Counted from the stretch's first letter, positions 20,880 to 30,513 are shown. The stretch is DNA of 64,000 nt from Flavobacterium sp. 123 (GCF_003634825.1 NZ_RBXD01000001.1:332501-396500), one strand, 5' to 3'. Program-made: numbers and translations. Notes: generated by a model not told the origin, from the letters alone.

Positions 20880-21158
20880 TTGGATTTAGAAAAATATATG
20901 ATGCCCTGCTTAAGCAAAACACTCTTCGGAATAGAGTGTTTAGGATGTGGTTTTCAACGTGCTTTACTCCTGCTTTTTAAAGGCGAATTTTCAATGGCTT
21001 TTCAGATGTATCCGGCCATTTATAGCAGCATTCTTTTTTTAGGATTTTTAGGATTTAGTTTTTTAGAAACTAGTAGAAATTACAAAAAAATACTTCTTGT
21101 ATTAGGTAGCGTAAATGGGCTTTTTATGATCATCGGTTATTATTATAAACACTTTTAA
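20880..21158 (+). CDS. DUF2752 family small membrane protein
   Basis: A 92-residue protein with the DUF2752 signature: C20-LG-C23-GFQRA (family pattern CxxCGxxR) followed by two hydrophobic segments. The best start is a TTG at 20880, because the segment before the cysteines (LEKYMMPC) is part of the family; an ATG six codons later is the alternative. Function unknown; family members are thought to be inner-membrane proteins. Confidence 0.8.
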   Translation: MDLEKYMMPCLSKTLFGIECLGCGFQRALLLLFKGEFSMAFQMYPAIYSSILFLGFLGFSFLETSRNYKKILLVLGSVNGLFMIIGYYYKHF

Positions 21159-21169
21159 ATACACTCGAA

Positions 21170-22441
21170 TCAATCTCCTGAAATTTGAAAGTAAATCAAA
21201 ACCAAAGCCGAAACCGTCATAATAATTAAGGCTGAAAAACCAAGAAAATTTGATCTTCTGCTATTCGTAAAATCTCCCATTACTTTTTTGTTATTACAAA
21301 TATGGAGAATAATAGCAATTAATACAGGAGCGGTCATACCATATAAAATCGCGGTATAAATCAATGCTTTTATTGGCGAAATACCAATGTAATTTAAAGA
21401 CAATCCTAGAATCAATGAAATTGCAATCACAGCATAAAATGCTTTTGCTTCATGAAACTTTTTATCTAAGCCTTGCTCCCATCCAAAAGTTTCTGTGATA
21501 ATGTAAGAAAGCGAACCACTAAGCACCGGAATTGCTAAAAGTCCCGTTCCTATAACTCCAATAGCAAAAAGCAAATAGGCTAAATCTCCTGCCAAAGGCT
21601 TTAATGCCATAGCGGCTTGCTCAACGGTATCTATCTGATGAATTCCTCCATTAAACAAAACAGTTCCCGTTGTTAGAATAATAAAATACATCACTAATCC
21701 TGAAAAAGACATTCCAAAATCAACATCTTGCTTCATTTCATGAATGATCTTCTTATCAACCATCAAATGTTTTTTCTTATGATTCATTTCTTCGACTTCC
21801 ATTGTAGCTTGCCAAAAGAAAAGGTATGGCGAAATAGTTGTTCCTAAAATCCCAACAATGATGCTTACAAATTCCTTGTTAAACGCAATAGTTGGAATAA
21901 AAGTAGCTTTTGCAATTGCTAACCAATCTTGTTTGTATAAAAAAGGCACAATCAAATAAACCAAAAGAACAATGCACAAGTATTTTAAAGTAGCTGCAAT
22001 TTTTTGATAAGGCAAATAAATAATTAAACCCAAAAGAATTATAGTAAAAACAACACTAAAATAAGTAGCTTCGATAGAAGGAAATAATAAATTACCAACG
22101 GCTCCCATTCCCGCTATATCTGCACCAATATTCATAACAATAGCTGGAAAACTAAACAACAACATCAGGTATAAAACAGGTCTAGGATAATTTTTCTTCA
22201 AAGCACCAGTCAAACCCAACGAAGTAACTAAACCAATTTTAGCACACATTTGTTGAATAGAAGCCATTAACGGGAATGCTATTATTCCGGTCCACAAAGT
22301 TGAAAGCCCATAAGCAGCACCTGCTTGCGAGTAAGTAGCAATCCCTGACGGATCATCATCACTAGCACCTGTGATTAATCCTGGACCAAGTATTTTCCAA
22401 AAACGTTTCAGCTTATTTGTGATTTTTTGTCTGTTGTTCAT
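21170..22441 (-). CDS. Nramp-related divalent metal transporter
   Basis: A 423-residue protein with about eleven membrane segments and clear Nramp-family sequence (ILGPGLITGASDDDPSG). Canonical Nramp transporters bind Mn2+/Fe2+ with DPGN in TM1 and MPHN in TM6. Here TM1 reads DPSG and the TM6 equivalent reads ISPYLFFWQA, so the metal-binding methionine is missing. This belongs to the broader Nramp-related group whose ions may differ (for example Mg2+), so specificity is open. Confidence 0.85.
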   Translation of the reverse strand: MNNRQKITNKLKRFWKILGPGLITGASDDDPSGIATYSQAGAAYGLSTLWTGIIAFPLMASIQQMCAKIGLVTSLGLTGALKKNYPRPVLYLMLLFSFPAIVMNIGADIAGMGAVGNLLFPSIEATYFSVVFTIILLGLIIYLPYQKIAATLKYLCIVLLVYLIVPFLYKQDWLAIAKATFIPTIAFNKEFVSIIVGILGTTISPYLFFWQATMEVEEMNHKKKHLMVDKKIIHEMKQDVDFGMSFSGLVMYFIILTTGTVLFNGGIHQIDTVEQAAMALKPLAGDLAYLLFAIGVIGTGLLAIPVLSGSLSYIITETFGWEQGLDKKFHEAKAFYAVIAISLILGLSLNYIGISPIKALIYTAILYGMTAPVLIAIILHICNNKKVMGDFTNSRRSNFLGFSALIIMTVSALVLIYFQISGD

Positions 22442-22461
22442 CCTAAAAATATTTTGTTATT

Positions 22462-22491
22462 CAAAATTAGAAAAACAGTCTGGCATTCAAT
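22462..22491 (-). promoter_or_regulatory. Promoter of the Nramp-related gene
   Basis: On the minus strand ATTG, 18 nt, TAATTTTG, matching the Bacteroidota consensus closely. It lies about 20 bp before the start codon, giving a short leader. The rest of the 337-bp gap (to 22778) shows no gene or structure I can support. Confidence 0.6.
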
Positions 22492-22778
22492 TAATAACAG
22501 TGTTTCTCTTGCTAATTTACGGATTTAAAATCATTTTTTTACCAAAAACACCAAATGAGAAAATCATCCATATAAAACATTCAACACAATTGTAATTACA
22601 GCAAAAGCATTCTGAATTTGACTCTATAGCTACCAAATAACTATGAAGAAGAAAAAAATAATCCTCTCCAAAAACAAATTTCTCATCCTTAATAAAACAT
22701 TCCTTGAAAATTTATTTCAACTTTCTCTAAAAACACCTTACTTTTACTGCTTTGATTTACTAATTCAACTTTATAATC

Positions 22779-23570
22779 GTGACAAAAAATCAGATTATCC
22801 AAGATATTGATTCTTTAAAGAGTCATTTTTCTATCAATTACAGCATCAAAACCAAGACAGAGGCTTTTACTGAAAAACTTTTCTATACCCTGTTTGATGC
22901 TAATGCTCACTTAGACGAAAGTATAAACGAGCTAGAAACTCTTTTTAAAGAAATTTCGGCAATCGCTTGTAAAAAGACAAACGCATTGTGTGATTCAAGC
23001 TGGAATAAATATGTTGAAAAACTACCTTCTGTACTTGAAAAACTCAATGAAGACGCCGCTTACATTCTAGAAAACGACCCTGCTTCAAACAGTATTGAAG
23101 AGGTTTATCTTGCTTATCCTGGATTTTATGCCATTGCTATTTATAGACTAAGTCATGAATTATATTTACTTGATTTATTGCTGTTTTCAAGATTAATGAG
23201 TGAATATGCACACCGTATTACAGGTACAGATATTCATGCAGGAGCTACAATTGCGTCTCCTTTCTTTATAGACCACGCAACAGGTATTGTAATTGGTGAA
23301 ACTACTGTGATTGAAAAACATGTGAAAATCTACCAAGGAGTAACTTTAGGAGCATTAAGCATTACCAAAGAAATGAAAAACTCCAAAAGACATCCTACAG
23401 TTGAAAAAAATGTATGTATTTATGCCAATGCAACCATTTTGGGAGGAACGACCACGATTGGAAAAAACAGTATTATAGGTGGAAATTCATGGGTTACCAA
23501 ATCCATTCCTGCAAATTCAATTGTAACAAACACCACTACCACAGAAGTAAAAGTAAAAGAGAAACATTAG
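22779..23570 (+). CDS. cysE: Serine O-acetyltransferase
   Basis: Transfers acetyl from acetyl-CoA to serine, the first step of cysteine synthesis. 263 residues: a helical N-terminal domain and a C-terminal left-handed hexapeptide-repeat domain (about 150-250) with GADIHAG-like repeats (TGTDIHAGATI, IDHATGIVIGET, IYQGVTLGAL) typical of the EpsC/SatA branch. The frame starts with GTG at 22779. It is followed one base later by cysM, so the two cysteine biosynthesis steps are coupled. Confidence 0.93.
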   Translation: MTKNQIIQDIDSLKSHFSINYSIKTKTEAFTEKLFYTLFDANAHLDESINELETLFKEISAIACKKTNALCDSSWNKYVEKLPSVLEKLNEDAAYILENDPASNSIEEVYLAYPGFYAIAIYRLSHELYLLDLLLFSRLMSEYAHRITGTDIHAGATIASPFFIDHATGIVIGETTVIEKHVKIYQGVTLGALSITKEMKNSKRHPTVEKNVCIYANATILGGTTTIGKNSIIGGNSWVTKSIPANSIVTNTTTTEVKVKEKH

Positions 23571-23571
23571 C

Positions 23572-24459
23572 ATGAAACCCAGAAAATTACTAGAATTAAT
23601 AGGGAATACTCCTTTGGTGGAGAGTAGAAATTTAATTAAAAATCCAAACGTAAAACTATTACTAAAGCTCGAAGGAAATAATCCAGGAGGTAGCGTAAAA
23701 GATCGTGCGGCTTATTATATGATTGCTGGTGCATTAGAAAGAGGTGAGATTAAAAAAGGGGATAAATTAATTGAAGCAACTAGCGGAAACACTGGGATTG
23801 CTTTAGCCATGATAGCGCAATTATTCAATATAGAAATTGAATTAGTTCTTCCTGAGGATTCAACCATAGAGCGTACTCAAACCATGCGTGCTTATGGCGC
23901 AACTGTAATACTAACCCCTGCTAGTACTGGAATCATAGGTTCAAGAGATTATGCAGACAAAAAAGTTGCCGAAGGTGGATACATCATGCTGAATCAATTT
24001 GCAAATGATGACAACTGGAAAGCGCATTACAAAACAACTGGCCCAGAAATCTGGAATGATACTGAAGGAACTGTAACGCACTTTGTTTCTGCTATGGGAA
24101 CAACCGGAACTATCATTGGAACTTCGACTTATTTGAAAGAGCAAAATCCTAATATCCAAATTATTGGTGCTCAACCAAGTGAAGGCTCACAAATCCCTGG
24201 AATCCGAAAATGGCCTCAAGAATATTTACCTAAAATTTTTGATGCCTCAAAAGTAGACACCGTAATTGAAGTAAGCGAACAAGAAGCACGCATCATGACC
24301 AAAAGATTAGCCCTTGAAGAAGGCGTTTTTGCAGGAATGAGCAGCGGAGGTTCTGTCACTGCAGCTATAAAGATTGCCGAAAAAATGGAATCTGGAGTAA
24401 TTGTCGCCATTATTTGTGACCGTGGAGATCGTTATTTATCTTCGGATTTATTCGATTAA
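23572..24459 (+). CDS. cysM: Cysteine synthase B
   Basis: A 295-residue PLP enzyme making cysteine from O-acetylserine and sulfide or thiosulfate. The PLP lysine is Lys43 in NNPGGSVKDR; the substrate loop EATSGNTGIALAM and the phosphate-binding GTTGT are intact. The length (about 295, versus about 310-320 for CysK) and EATSGNTGIALAM favour CysM. It directly follows cysE. Confidence 0.93.
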   Translation: MKPRKLLELIGNTPLVESRNLIKNPNVKLLLKLEGNNPGGSVKDRAAYYMIAGALERGEIKKGDKLIEATSGNTGIALAMIAQLFNIEIELVLPEDSTIERTQTMRAYGATVILTPASTGIIGSRDYADKKVAEGGYIMLNQFANDDNWKAHYKTTGPEIWNDTEGTVTHFVSAMGTTGTIIGTSTYLKEQNPNIQIIGAQPSEGSQIPGIRKWPQEYLPKIFDASKVDTVIEVSEQEARIMTKRLALEEGVFAGMSSGGSVTAAIKIAEKMESGVIVAIICDRGDRYLSSDLFD

Positions 24460-24521
24460 GTAACGATGCTAAAATAGCAGTTCATTTCAATAGAAAGCTT
24501 TAAAAAAATAAGTCTTTTTTT

Positions 24522-24592
24522 TTTAAACCATATAAGGTAATTTAAGTTTCAGTAGATACTATTTAACATACAATATACTTATATGGTTTAAA
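24522..24592. repeat. 15-bp perfect inverted repeat in a 303-bp intergenic region
   Basis: TTTAAACCATATAAG (24522-24536) and its exact reverse complement CTTATATGGTTTAAA (24578-24592) flank a 41-nt A/T-rich interval. The left arm is preceded by a T-run, the right arm is followed by A/T-rich DNA. The whole gap 24460-24762 holds no gene. It could be an operator, a large stem-loop or a trace of a small mobile element. Confidence 0.6.
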
Positions 24593-24762
24593 TATTATTT
24601 CCCTATCTCATAGTGTTTATCATTTAAGTTTTAACCTATAATGTTTGAATTATATATTTATAACAACCATATTTTTAATTTTTACCTTACTAGTTCACAA
24701 CATTTCCTGTAATAACATTTTTTATATCTTTATAAGCTAATTAATTTTAAATTTGGCTTCAA

Positions 24763-25455
24763 ATGAAAAATACAATATTAATTTACTACATTCTATTTTT
24801 ATTATTATTCATGGGAGGAAAAGTAAAAGCTCAAGACTGGCCTAATTTAAATAAATACCAAAACGAAAATACAAAACTTGCTCCTCCAGAGCCTGGTAAA
24901 AAAAGAATTTTATTTATTGGTGATTCCATAACTGAAATGTGGTCCACTACAGATCCTTCGTTTTTTTCAGGGAAACCATATATCAACAGAGGCATCGGAG
25001 GACAAACCACACCACAAATATTAGTTCGTTTTAGAGCTGATGGCATTGCATTACAACCAGCCGTTATCGTTCTATTAGCTGGTATAAACGACATAGCAGG
25101 AAACACTGGCCCTTCGACCATAGAAATGATTAGTGGTAATATTTTTTCGATGGCTGAACTTGCAAAAGCAAATAATATCAAAATCATTCTTTGCTCCGTA
25201 TTACCTGCATATGATTTTCCTTGGAAACCTAACCAAAATCCCGCTGAGAAAGTAATTGCGCTCAATAAGATGATAAAAGAATATGCTGACGCTCACAACA
25301 TCATATATTTAGATTATTATTCTGCTCTAGTTGATGATAGAAAAGGATTAAAACCAATTCATTCTGGTGATGGAGTTCATCCTAACAAACTTGGATATGA
25401 AATAATGGAACCTCTTGCTGAAAAAGCAATAGCTAAAGCCCTTTCTAAAAAATAA
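24763..25455 (+). CDS. Secreted SGNH/GDSL-type hydrolase
   Basis: 230 residues with an N-terminal signal peptide ending about residue 23 (VKAQ). The SGNH blocks are complete: GDSIT with nucleophile Ser55, Gly in NRGIGGQ, GIND with Asn109, and DGVHPN with Asp203 and His206. The family contains esterases, acetylxylan esterases and PAF-acetylhydrolase-like proteins; the substrate is unknown, but the secretion signal suggests carbohydrate-ester or lipid hydrolysis outside the cytoplasm. The aldo/keto reductase gene begins 25 bp after its stop. Confidence 0.88.
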   Translation: MKNTILIYYILFLLLFMGGKVKAQDWPNLNKYQNENTKLAPPEPGKKRILFIGDSITEMWSTTDPSFFSGKPYINRGIGGQTTPQILVRFRADGIALQPAVIVLLAGINDIAGNTGPSTIEMISGNIFSMAELAKANNIKIILCSVLPAYDFPWKPNQNPAEKVIALNKMIKEYADAHNIIYLDYYSALVDDRKGLKPIHSGDGVHPNKLGYEIMEPLAEKAIAKALSKK

Positions 25456-25480
25456 ATTATACCCATAAAAACTAAAGAAA

Positions 25481-26467
25481 ATGAACTATCGTAAACTAGG
25501 TAAGACTAATTTTAATATTTCCGAAATAGCGCTTGGTACTTGGCAAGTAGGCGGAAAATGGGGTTCGCCTTTCAATGATAAAACAGCTGATGAATTAATT
25601 AATACAGCTATTGATAACGGAGTTAATTTTATTGATACTGCTGATGTTTATGAAAATGGACTGAGTGAAACTGCCGTAGGTCGTGTAGTCCGCTCGCGTT
25701 CAGAACGCATATATGTGGCTACTAAATGTGGCCGCCATATTAATCCGCATGTAAATGAAGGATACCAACCTAAAGTTCTACAAAAATTTGTTGAAGACAG
25801 TTTAAAAAGAACTGGTTTGGAAGCTTTAGATTTAATACAACTACATTGTCCTCCTAACGAAGTGTTTTATCGCCCTGAGATTTTCGAATTATTTGACCGA
25901 TTGAAAGAGCAAGGTAAAATTCTGAATTTAGGAGTAAGCGTAGAAAAAGTAGAAGAAGCTTTGAAAGCAATCGAATATCCGAATGTCACAACGGTCCAAA
26001 TTATTTTTAACCTTTTTCGTCAACGTCCAGCCGAATTATTTTTTAAAGAAGCGAAAAAACGTGACATCGGTATTATTGCAAGAGTACCTTTGGCTAGTGG
26101 ACTTCTTACGGGGTTGTTTAATTCAAAAACTACTTTTGAAAGCCAAGACCACAGAAATTTTAATAGAGATGGTGCAGCTTTTGACAAAGGAGAAACTTTT
26201 TCAGGAATCAACTATGAACTCGGTTTAAAAGCTGTTGAAGCTTTAAAAGCTTTATTTCCTGAAGCGTCAAATTTAGCTCCTATAGCTTTGCAATGGATTT
26301 TGAGTTTTAATGAAATTAGTTGTGTAATACCAGGAGCTTCAAAAGAAAGCCACGTACTATCAAATCTATCCGTGAATGATTTGCCTGAACTTACCCCTGA
26401 AAAAATTATGGCTATGAATGAAATTTACAACCATTACATTAAACCCGAAGTGCATCAGCTTTGGTAA
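25481..26467 (+). CDS. Aldo/keto reductase
   Basis: A 328-residue NADPH-dependent oxidoreductase of the AKR superfamily. The catalytic tetrad is present: Asp52, Tyr57 (DTADVYENG), Lys82 (ATKCGR) and His122 (QLHCPP). The C-terminal cofactor-binding segment CVIPGASKESHV is typical. Substrate unknown. It follows the SGNH hydrolase gene by 25 bp. Confidence 0.9.
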   Translation: MNYRKLGKTNFNISEIALGTWQVGGKWGSPFNDKTADELINTAIDNGVNFIDTADVYENGLSETAVGRVVRSRSERIYVATKCGRHINPHVNEGYQPKVLQKFVEDSLKRTGLEALDLIQLHCPPNEVFYRPEIFELFDRLKEQGKILNLGVSVEKVEEALKAIEYPNVTTVQIIFNLFRQRPAELFFKEAKKRDIGIIARVPLASGLLTGLFNSKTTFESQDHRNFNRDGAAFDKGETFSGINYELGLKAVEALKALFPEASNLAPIALQWILSFNEISCVIPGASKESHVLSNLSVNDLPELTPEKIMAMNEIYNHYIKPEVHQLW

Positions 26468-26523
26468 AATAGTAACCGAGTCTCTTTTTATTTATAAAAT
26501 ATTTAAATCTCTTCAAAATAATA

Positions 26524-26967
26524 ATGTTCAATAAATCTAATTTCAAAGAATGGTTTGATCGGTATAAATATGCAGAATTGTCTGCTACAACAGCCGCATT
26601 GACAAGTTCCCAATTTAGTAGAATATTTGATGGTTTAACCACAGCATACTTAATAACATTTACTGAATATGTCGCCTTTTATGGAGTCATTTTATTCATC
26701 GCTTATAAAAAGATAGTTGAGAACAACAAGCAGTTAAATAAACCTACGGCTTTTAAAGAACTGGTGCTTTTAATTCGGAATTTAATTTTAGAATTTGGCT
26801 ACCCTGCTATTTTAGATTTTTTCATAATTCGTCCTTTTTGTATGTATTGGATGCCAATACTAAGCGGAAATTATTTCGCTGGAATACTTCTTGGCAAAAT
26901 AACCGCAGATTCCTTTTTCTATTTTCTGGCAATCGTCAATTATGAACTGATTAAGAAAAGACAATAG
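26524..26967 (+). CDS. Hypothetical membrane protein, 147 aa
   Basis: Not recognised. It has about three hydrophobic segments (about 42-58, 88-104, 112-140) and a soluble N-terminus. A terminator follows directly, and the start lies 56 bp after the aldo/keto reductase, so it is probably the last gene of that unit. Confidence 0.65.
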   Translation: MFNKSNFKEWFDRYKYAELSATTAALTSSQFSRIFDGLTTAYLITFTEYVAFYGVILFIAYKKIVENNKQLNKPTAFKELVLLIRNLILEFGYPAILDFFIIRPFCMYWMPILSGNYFAGILLGKITADSFFYFLAIVNYELIKKRQ

Positions 26968-26988
26968 TTTTGTTACTTGTATATAAAT

Positions 26989-27022
26989 AAAATGCAACTA
27001 CCAGATAAGATAGTTGCATTTT
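26989..27022. terminator. Bidirectional Rho-independent terminator
   Basis: AAATGCAACTA and TAGTTGCATTT around a 10-nt loop, with A and T runs on both sides. It lies between two converging genes. Confidence 0.88.
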
Positions 27023-27043
27023 TATTTAGATTTTAAAGTTTCT

Positions 27044-27454
27044 TTAAACTAAAGTAGCTGTTGATGAAATTTCTGCATTTAATAATTTAGAAACTGGGCA
27101 GTTTTTTTCTGCTTTGGTAACCAATTCCTGAAAAACCTCATTTGAAATTTCTTTTATTTTAGCATTCACTGTCAACTTAGAACTTTTGATAGTTCCTTCT
27201 ATAAGCTCAATAACACATTCTGTTTCAATACTTTCTACTTCAAAACCGGCTTCTCCGACAAAAGCAGAAAGTTGCATACTGAAGCAACCCGAATGTGCAG
27301 CAGCCACAAGTTCTTCTGGATTAGTCCCAATTCCTTCATCAAAACGGGATTTGAAAGAATATTGCGTATTTGCTAATGCTTTACTTTGTGTCGTTAATTT
27401 TCCAGTTCCTGCTTTAAGCGAACCGTTCCAAACTGCAGTGGCATGTCGTTTCAT
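27044..27454 (-). CDS. OsmC-family peroxiredoxin (second in the window)
   Basis: 136 residues, the classical short OsmC form. The two redox cysteines are Cys57 (HSGCFSMQLS) and Cys119 (KNCPVSKLL), and GTNPEELVAAAHSGC is a signature of OsmC that reduces organic hydroperoxides. It is a different subgroup from the OsmC-like gene at 7080. It stands alone between a terminator and the rlmD promoter region. Confidence 0.92.
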   Translation of the reverse strand: MKRHATAVWNGSLKAGTGKLTTQSKALANTQYSFKSRFDEGIGTNPEELVAAAHSGCFSMQLSAFVGEAGFEVESIETECVIELIEGTIKSSKLTVNAKIKEISNEVFQELVTKAEKNCPVSKLLNAEISSTATLV

Positions 27455-27698
27455 AACTAACTGATTTATAGTTTACTCAAATTTAATTCTTTTAAATAAA
27501 ATCCCCTTTTATAATAAGTTATTTTAACAAAAATTTAAACGAAAATAGCTCCAATATTCTCAAAATCTCCTTTTATGAACTTATAAAATAGTACTCCTAA
27601 AACAGTATTTGAAATGAAAATTAAGATTAGGATTTAATAAAAAACACCTCTTATCAAAAATATTTCCCAATTTGAATTTATAAAACCATTCAAACCCT

Positions 27699-27706
27699 TA
27701 TTTTTG
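27699..27706 (+). promoter_or_regulatory. -7 promoter element of rlmD
   Basis: TATTTTTG matches TAnnTTTG and ends only 4 bp before the rlmD start codon, which would give a nearly leaderless mRNA. No good -33 element is seen at the preferred distance, so the site is tentative. Confidence 0.4.
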
Positions 27707-27710
27707 CGCT

Positions 27711-29123
27711 ATGGCAAAGAAAAATACAGACAAAGTTGTCTTTCATCAAATAAAAGTCCTTGATGCTGGTGCAAAAGGCGTATCCGTAGCGAAAGCTCCA
27801 GACGGAAAAGTAGTGTTTATCCCGAACGTGGTTCCTGGTGACGTAGTTGATGTGCAAACTTTCAAAAAACGCAAAGCGTATTATGAAGGAAAAGCAGTGA
27901 AATTTCATGAGTTTTCAGAACATAGAATTGAGCCTATTTGCGAACATTTTGGTGTTTGTGGAGGTTGTAAATGGCAGAATATGAAATATAGCCAACAATT
28001 GTTCTACAAACAAAATGAAGTAAAAAATCATTTGCAACGCATTGGAAAAATAGACCTTCCTGAATTTGAACCCATTTTAGGTTCAGAAAAACAGTTCTTT
28101 TATAGAAATAAAATGGAATTTTCGTTTTCAAACAGCCGTTGGTTAACCGAAGATGAAATCAATAGCACTGAAGATTTAGGAAACAAAAACGCATTGGGTT
28201 TTCATATTCCAAAAATGTGGGACAAAATCCTAGACATCAGCAAATGTCATTTACAGGAAGATCCATCTAATGCAATTAGAAACGAAATTAAAGCTTTTGC
28301 AAACGCAAATAATCTGACTTTCTTTAACCCTAGAGCACATGAAGGTTTGCTTAGAACATTGATGATTCGTACTGCTTCAACAGGAGAAATCATGGTTTTG
28401 GTTCAGTTTTTTGAAAATGATAAAGCAAATAGAGAATTACTTTTAGATCATGTTTATGCTACATTTCCACAAATCACTTCCTTACAATATGTGGTAAATA
28501 ACAAAGCAAATGACACTTTATATGATACCAATATTAAATTATATAAAGGACGTGATTATATTTTAGAAGAAATGGAAGGTTTAAAATTCAGCATTAATGC
28601 TAAATCATTTTACCAGACTAACTCGGATCAAGCTTATGAATTGTATAAAATAACACGTGATTTTGCAGGATTAACAGGCAATGAAACTGTTTATGATTTG
28701 TATACTGGAACCGGAACTATTGCACAATTTGTATCTAAAAATGCCAAAAAAGTAATTGGTGTGGAAAGTGTTCCTGAAGCAATTATTGATGCTAAAGCAA
28801 ATGCAGAACGAAATAATATTACCAATTGTGAGTTTTATGTTGGAGATATGAAAGTTGTTTTCAACGAAAGTTTCATTGCGCAACATGGAAAACCTGATGT
28901 TATCATAACTGATCCACCAAGAGATGGAATGCACAAAGATGTAATTGACCAAATCTTGAAAATAGAGCCTTCAAAAGTGGTTTATGTAAGTTGTAACTCC
29001 GCTACACAAGCAAGAGATTTAGCTTTAATGGACGAAAAATACAAAGTAAGCAGAGTGCGACCTGTAGATATGTTTCCACAGACGCATCATGTTGAAAATG
29101 TAGTACTTTTAGAAAGAAGATAA
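27711..29123 (+). CDS. rlmD: 23S rRNA (uracil-1939-C5)-methyltransferase
   Basis: 470 residues. An N-terminal TRAM domain (about 8-65) is followed by the iron-sulfur cysteines Cys77, Cys83, Cys86 (CEHFGVCGGCKW) with the fourth near 162 (SKCH), then the methyltransferase domain with YTGTGTIAQF (SAM), TDPPRDGMH and the nucleophile Cys428 in YVSCN. This is the RlmD/RumA layout. Close relatives such as RlmC have similar domains, so the exact uridine is inferred. Two conserved flavobacterial genes follow, as is common. Confidence 0.9.
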   Translation: MAKKNTDKVVFHQIKVLDAGAKGVSVAKAPDGKVVFIPNVVPGDVVDVQTFKKRKAYYEGKAVKFHEFSEHRIEPICEHFGVCGGCKWQNMKYSQQLFYKQNEVKNHLQRIGKIDLPEFEPILGSEKQFFYRNKMEFSFSNSRWLTEDEINSTEDLGNKNALGFHIPKMWDKILDISKCHLQEDPSNAIRNEIKAFANANNLTFFNPRAHEGLLRTLMIRTASTGEIMVLVQFFENDKANRELLLDHVYATFPQITSLQYVVNNKANDTLYDTNIKLYKGRDYILEEMEGLKFSINAKSFYQTNSDQAYELYKITRDFAGLTGNETVYDLYTGTGTIAQFVSKNAKKVIGVESVPEAIIDAKANAERNNITNCEFYVGDMKVVFNESFIAQHGKPDVIITDPPRDGMHKDVIDQILKIEPSKVVYVSCNSATQARDLALMDEKYKVSRVRPVDMFPQTHHVENVVLLERR

Positions 29124-29162
29124 GATTATTAGTCACATTTGATGATAAAAAATAAATAGTAC

Positions 29163-29702
29163 ATGAAAAAAATAACCTTATTGTTATTAATCGCTTTGTT
29201 TTCTTTTTCGGGTTGTGAAAAGGATGATATTTGCGATGCCAATACCTCAACTACACCCAGATTGGTCCTAACATTTTATGACATCAACAATCCAAGTGTT
29301 TTGAAAAGTGTGACTAAGTTAAAAGTCGTTGGCGAAGGAATGACAGAAGGTATTGTTTTCAATGCTACTGCTACAGGTGATTCAAAATATTTGACTAGTG
29401 CAAATACTATTTCTATTCCTTTAAAAACAGATGCGGATACAACAACCTACAGTTTTACCTATAATTATGGGAACTCGAATCCTGCGTTAGTATTTGTGGA
29501 TACAGTAACCATTAATTACTCTCGCAATACTATTTATGTCTCTAGAGCTTGTGGTTACAAAACTGTTTTTACTTTAAGTCCTAGCAATGCTATAATTCAT
29601 ACTGCTGTACCTAGTTCTTCAGACACATGGATGCGATATATTTCGGTTGAAAAAACTAACATAGAAAATGAAAATGAAACACACCTTAAAATATTCTTTT
29701 AG
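29163..29702 (+). CDS. DUF6452-type lipoprotein
   Basis: 179 residues with a lipoprotein signal (lipobox FSGC, Cys19) and a beta-rich body. The position directly after rlmD and the sequence fit a flavobacterial family I recall as DUF6452; function unknown. Its 3' end overlaps the next gene by 35 bp. Confidence 0.75.
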   Translation: MKKITLLLLIALFSFSGCEKDDICDANTSTTPRLVLTFYDINNPSVLKSVTKLKVVGEGMTEGIVFNATATGDSKYLTSANTISIPLKTDADTTTYSFTYNYGNSNPALVFVDTVTINYSRNTIYVSRACGYKTVFTLSPSNAIIHTAVPSSSDTWMRYISVEKTNIENENETHLKIFF

Positions 29703-30513
29703 TTTTTTTCTCTTGTTAACTATGTGTTTAATTAATGCACAAGAAACAACCAAAACTAAACCTGAGACAACTCCAATAACCCGAACAGAAGAATTACTGC
29801 CTGAACCTCCAAAGAAAGTAACAAAAGCACTTCCTGTAGAGAAGAAAAAAGACAGTATTCCGCCAAAAACTTACCGATATGGGTTGCGAGTTGGTGTTGA
29901 TTTATTCAAATTAACACGTGCTTTTTATGATCCAAATTACAAAGGAGTTGAATTTACAGGTGATTATCGAATCACAAAAAAATACTATTTGGCCGCCGAA
30001 ATAGGAAATGAAAACAAAACCACCGAAGATGTCCGATTGAGCTCAACAGCCAAAGGAACCTACATAAAAGCTGGCTTTGATTACAATGCCTATGAAAATT
30101 GGTTGGATATGGAAAACATCATTTCGATTGGAATGCGTTATGGGGCAAGTACCTTTAGCCAGCAATTAAATAGCTATAAAATTTACAATCCAAATCCATA
30201 TTGGGGTGAAGTTCCTGTAATTTCTGCTGGAGATAAATTTAATGGTTTAACGGCAAGTTGGTTAGAAGTAGTCGCGGGAGTAAAAGCGAAGGTTATTAAT
30301 AATGTATTTGTGGGTTTTAGTCTTCAAATGAAAATGTTAATTTCGAATAAACAACCTGACAATTTTGAAAATCTTTATATACCTGGCTTTAACAGAACGT
30401 ATAATGGTAATTTTGGAGTAGGTTTCAATTATTCTGTTTCCTATCTAATTCCTATTTACAAGAAAAAAGTTGTTTCTGAAACTCCAATTCTAAAAACTCC
30501 TGAAGTAAAATAA
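29668..30513 (+). CDS. DUF6048-type outer-membrane beta-barrel protein
   Basis: 281 residues: signal peptide (ending near LINAQ), a Pro/Lys/Thr-rich linker (about 25-65), then a domain of alternating hydrophobic strands typical of a small outer-membrane barrel (YGLRVGVDLF onward). It follows rlmD and the DUF6452-like gene, an arrangement I recall for DUF6048 in Flavobacteriia. A second ATG lies two codons in. Confidence 0.72.
   Translation: MKMKHTLKYSFSFFLLLTMCLINAQETTKTKPETTPITRTEELLPEPPKKVTKALPVEKKKDSIPPKTYRYGLRVGVDLFKLTRAFYDPNYKGVEFTGDYRITKKYYLAAEIGNENKTTEDVRLSSTAKGTYIKAGFDYNAYENWLDMENIISIGMRYGASTFSQQLNSYKIYNPNPYWGEVPVISAGDKFNGLTASWLEVVAGVKAKVINNVFVGFSLQMKMLISNKQPDNFENLYIPGFNRTYNGNFGVGFNYSVSYLIPIYKKKVVSETPILKTPEVK

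Noticed and set aside
22371..22595. 74-aa frame overlapping the start of the Nramp-related gene
   Set aside because: It is antisense to the Nramp gene's 5' end and crosses its promoter; no family resemblance.
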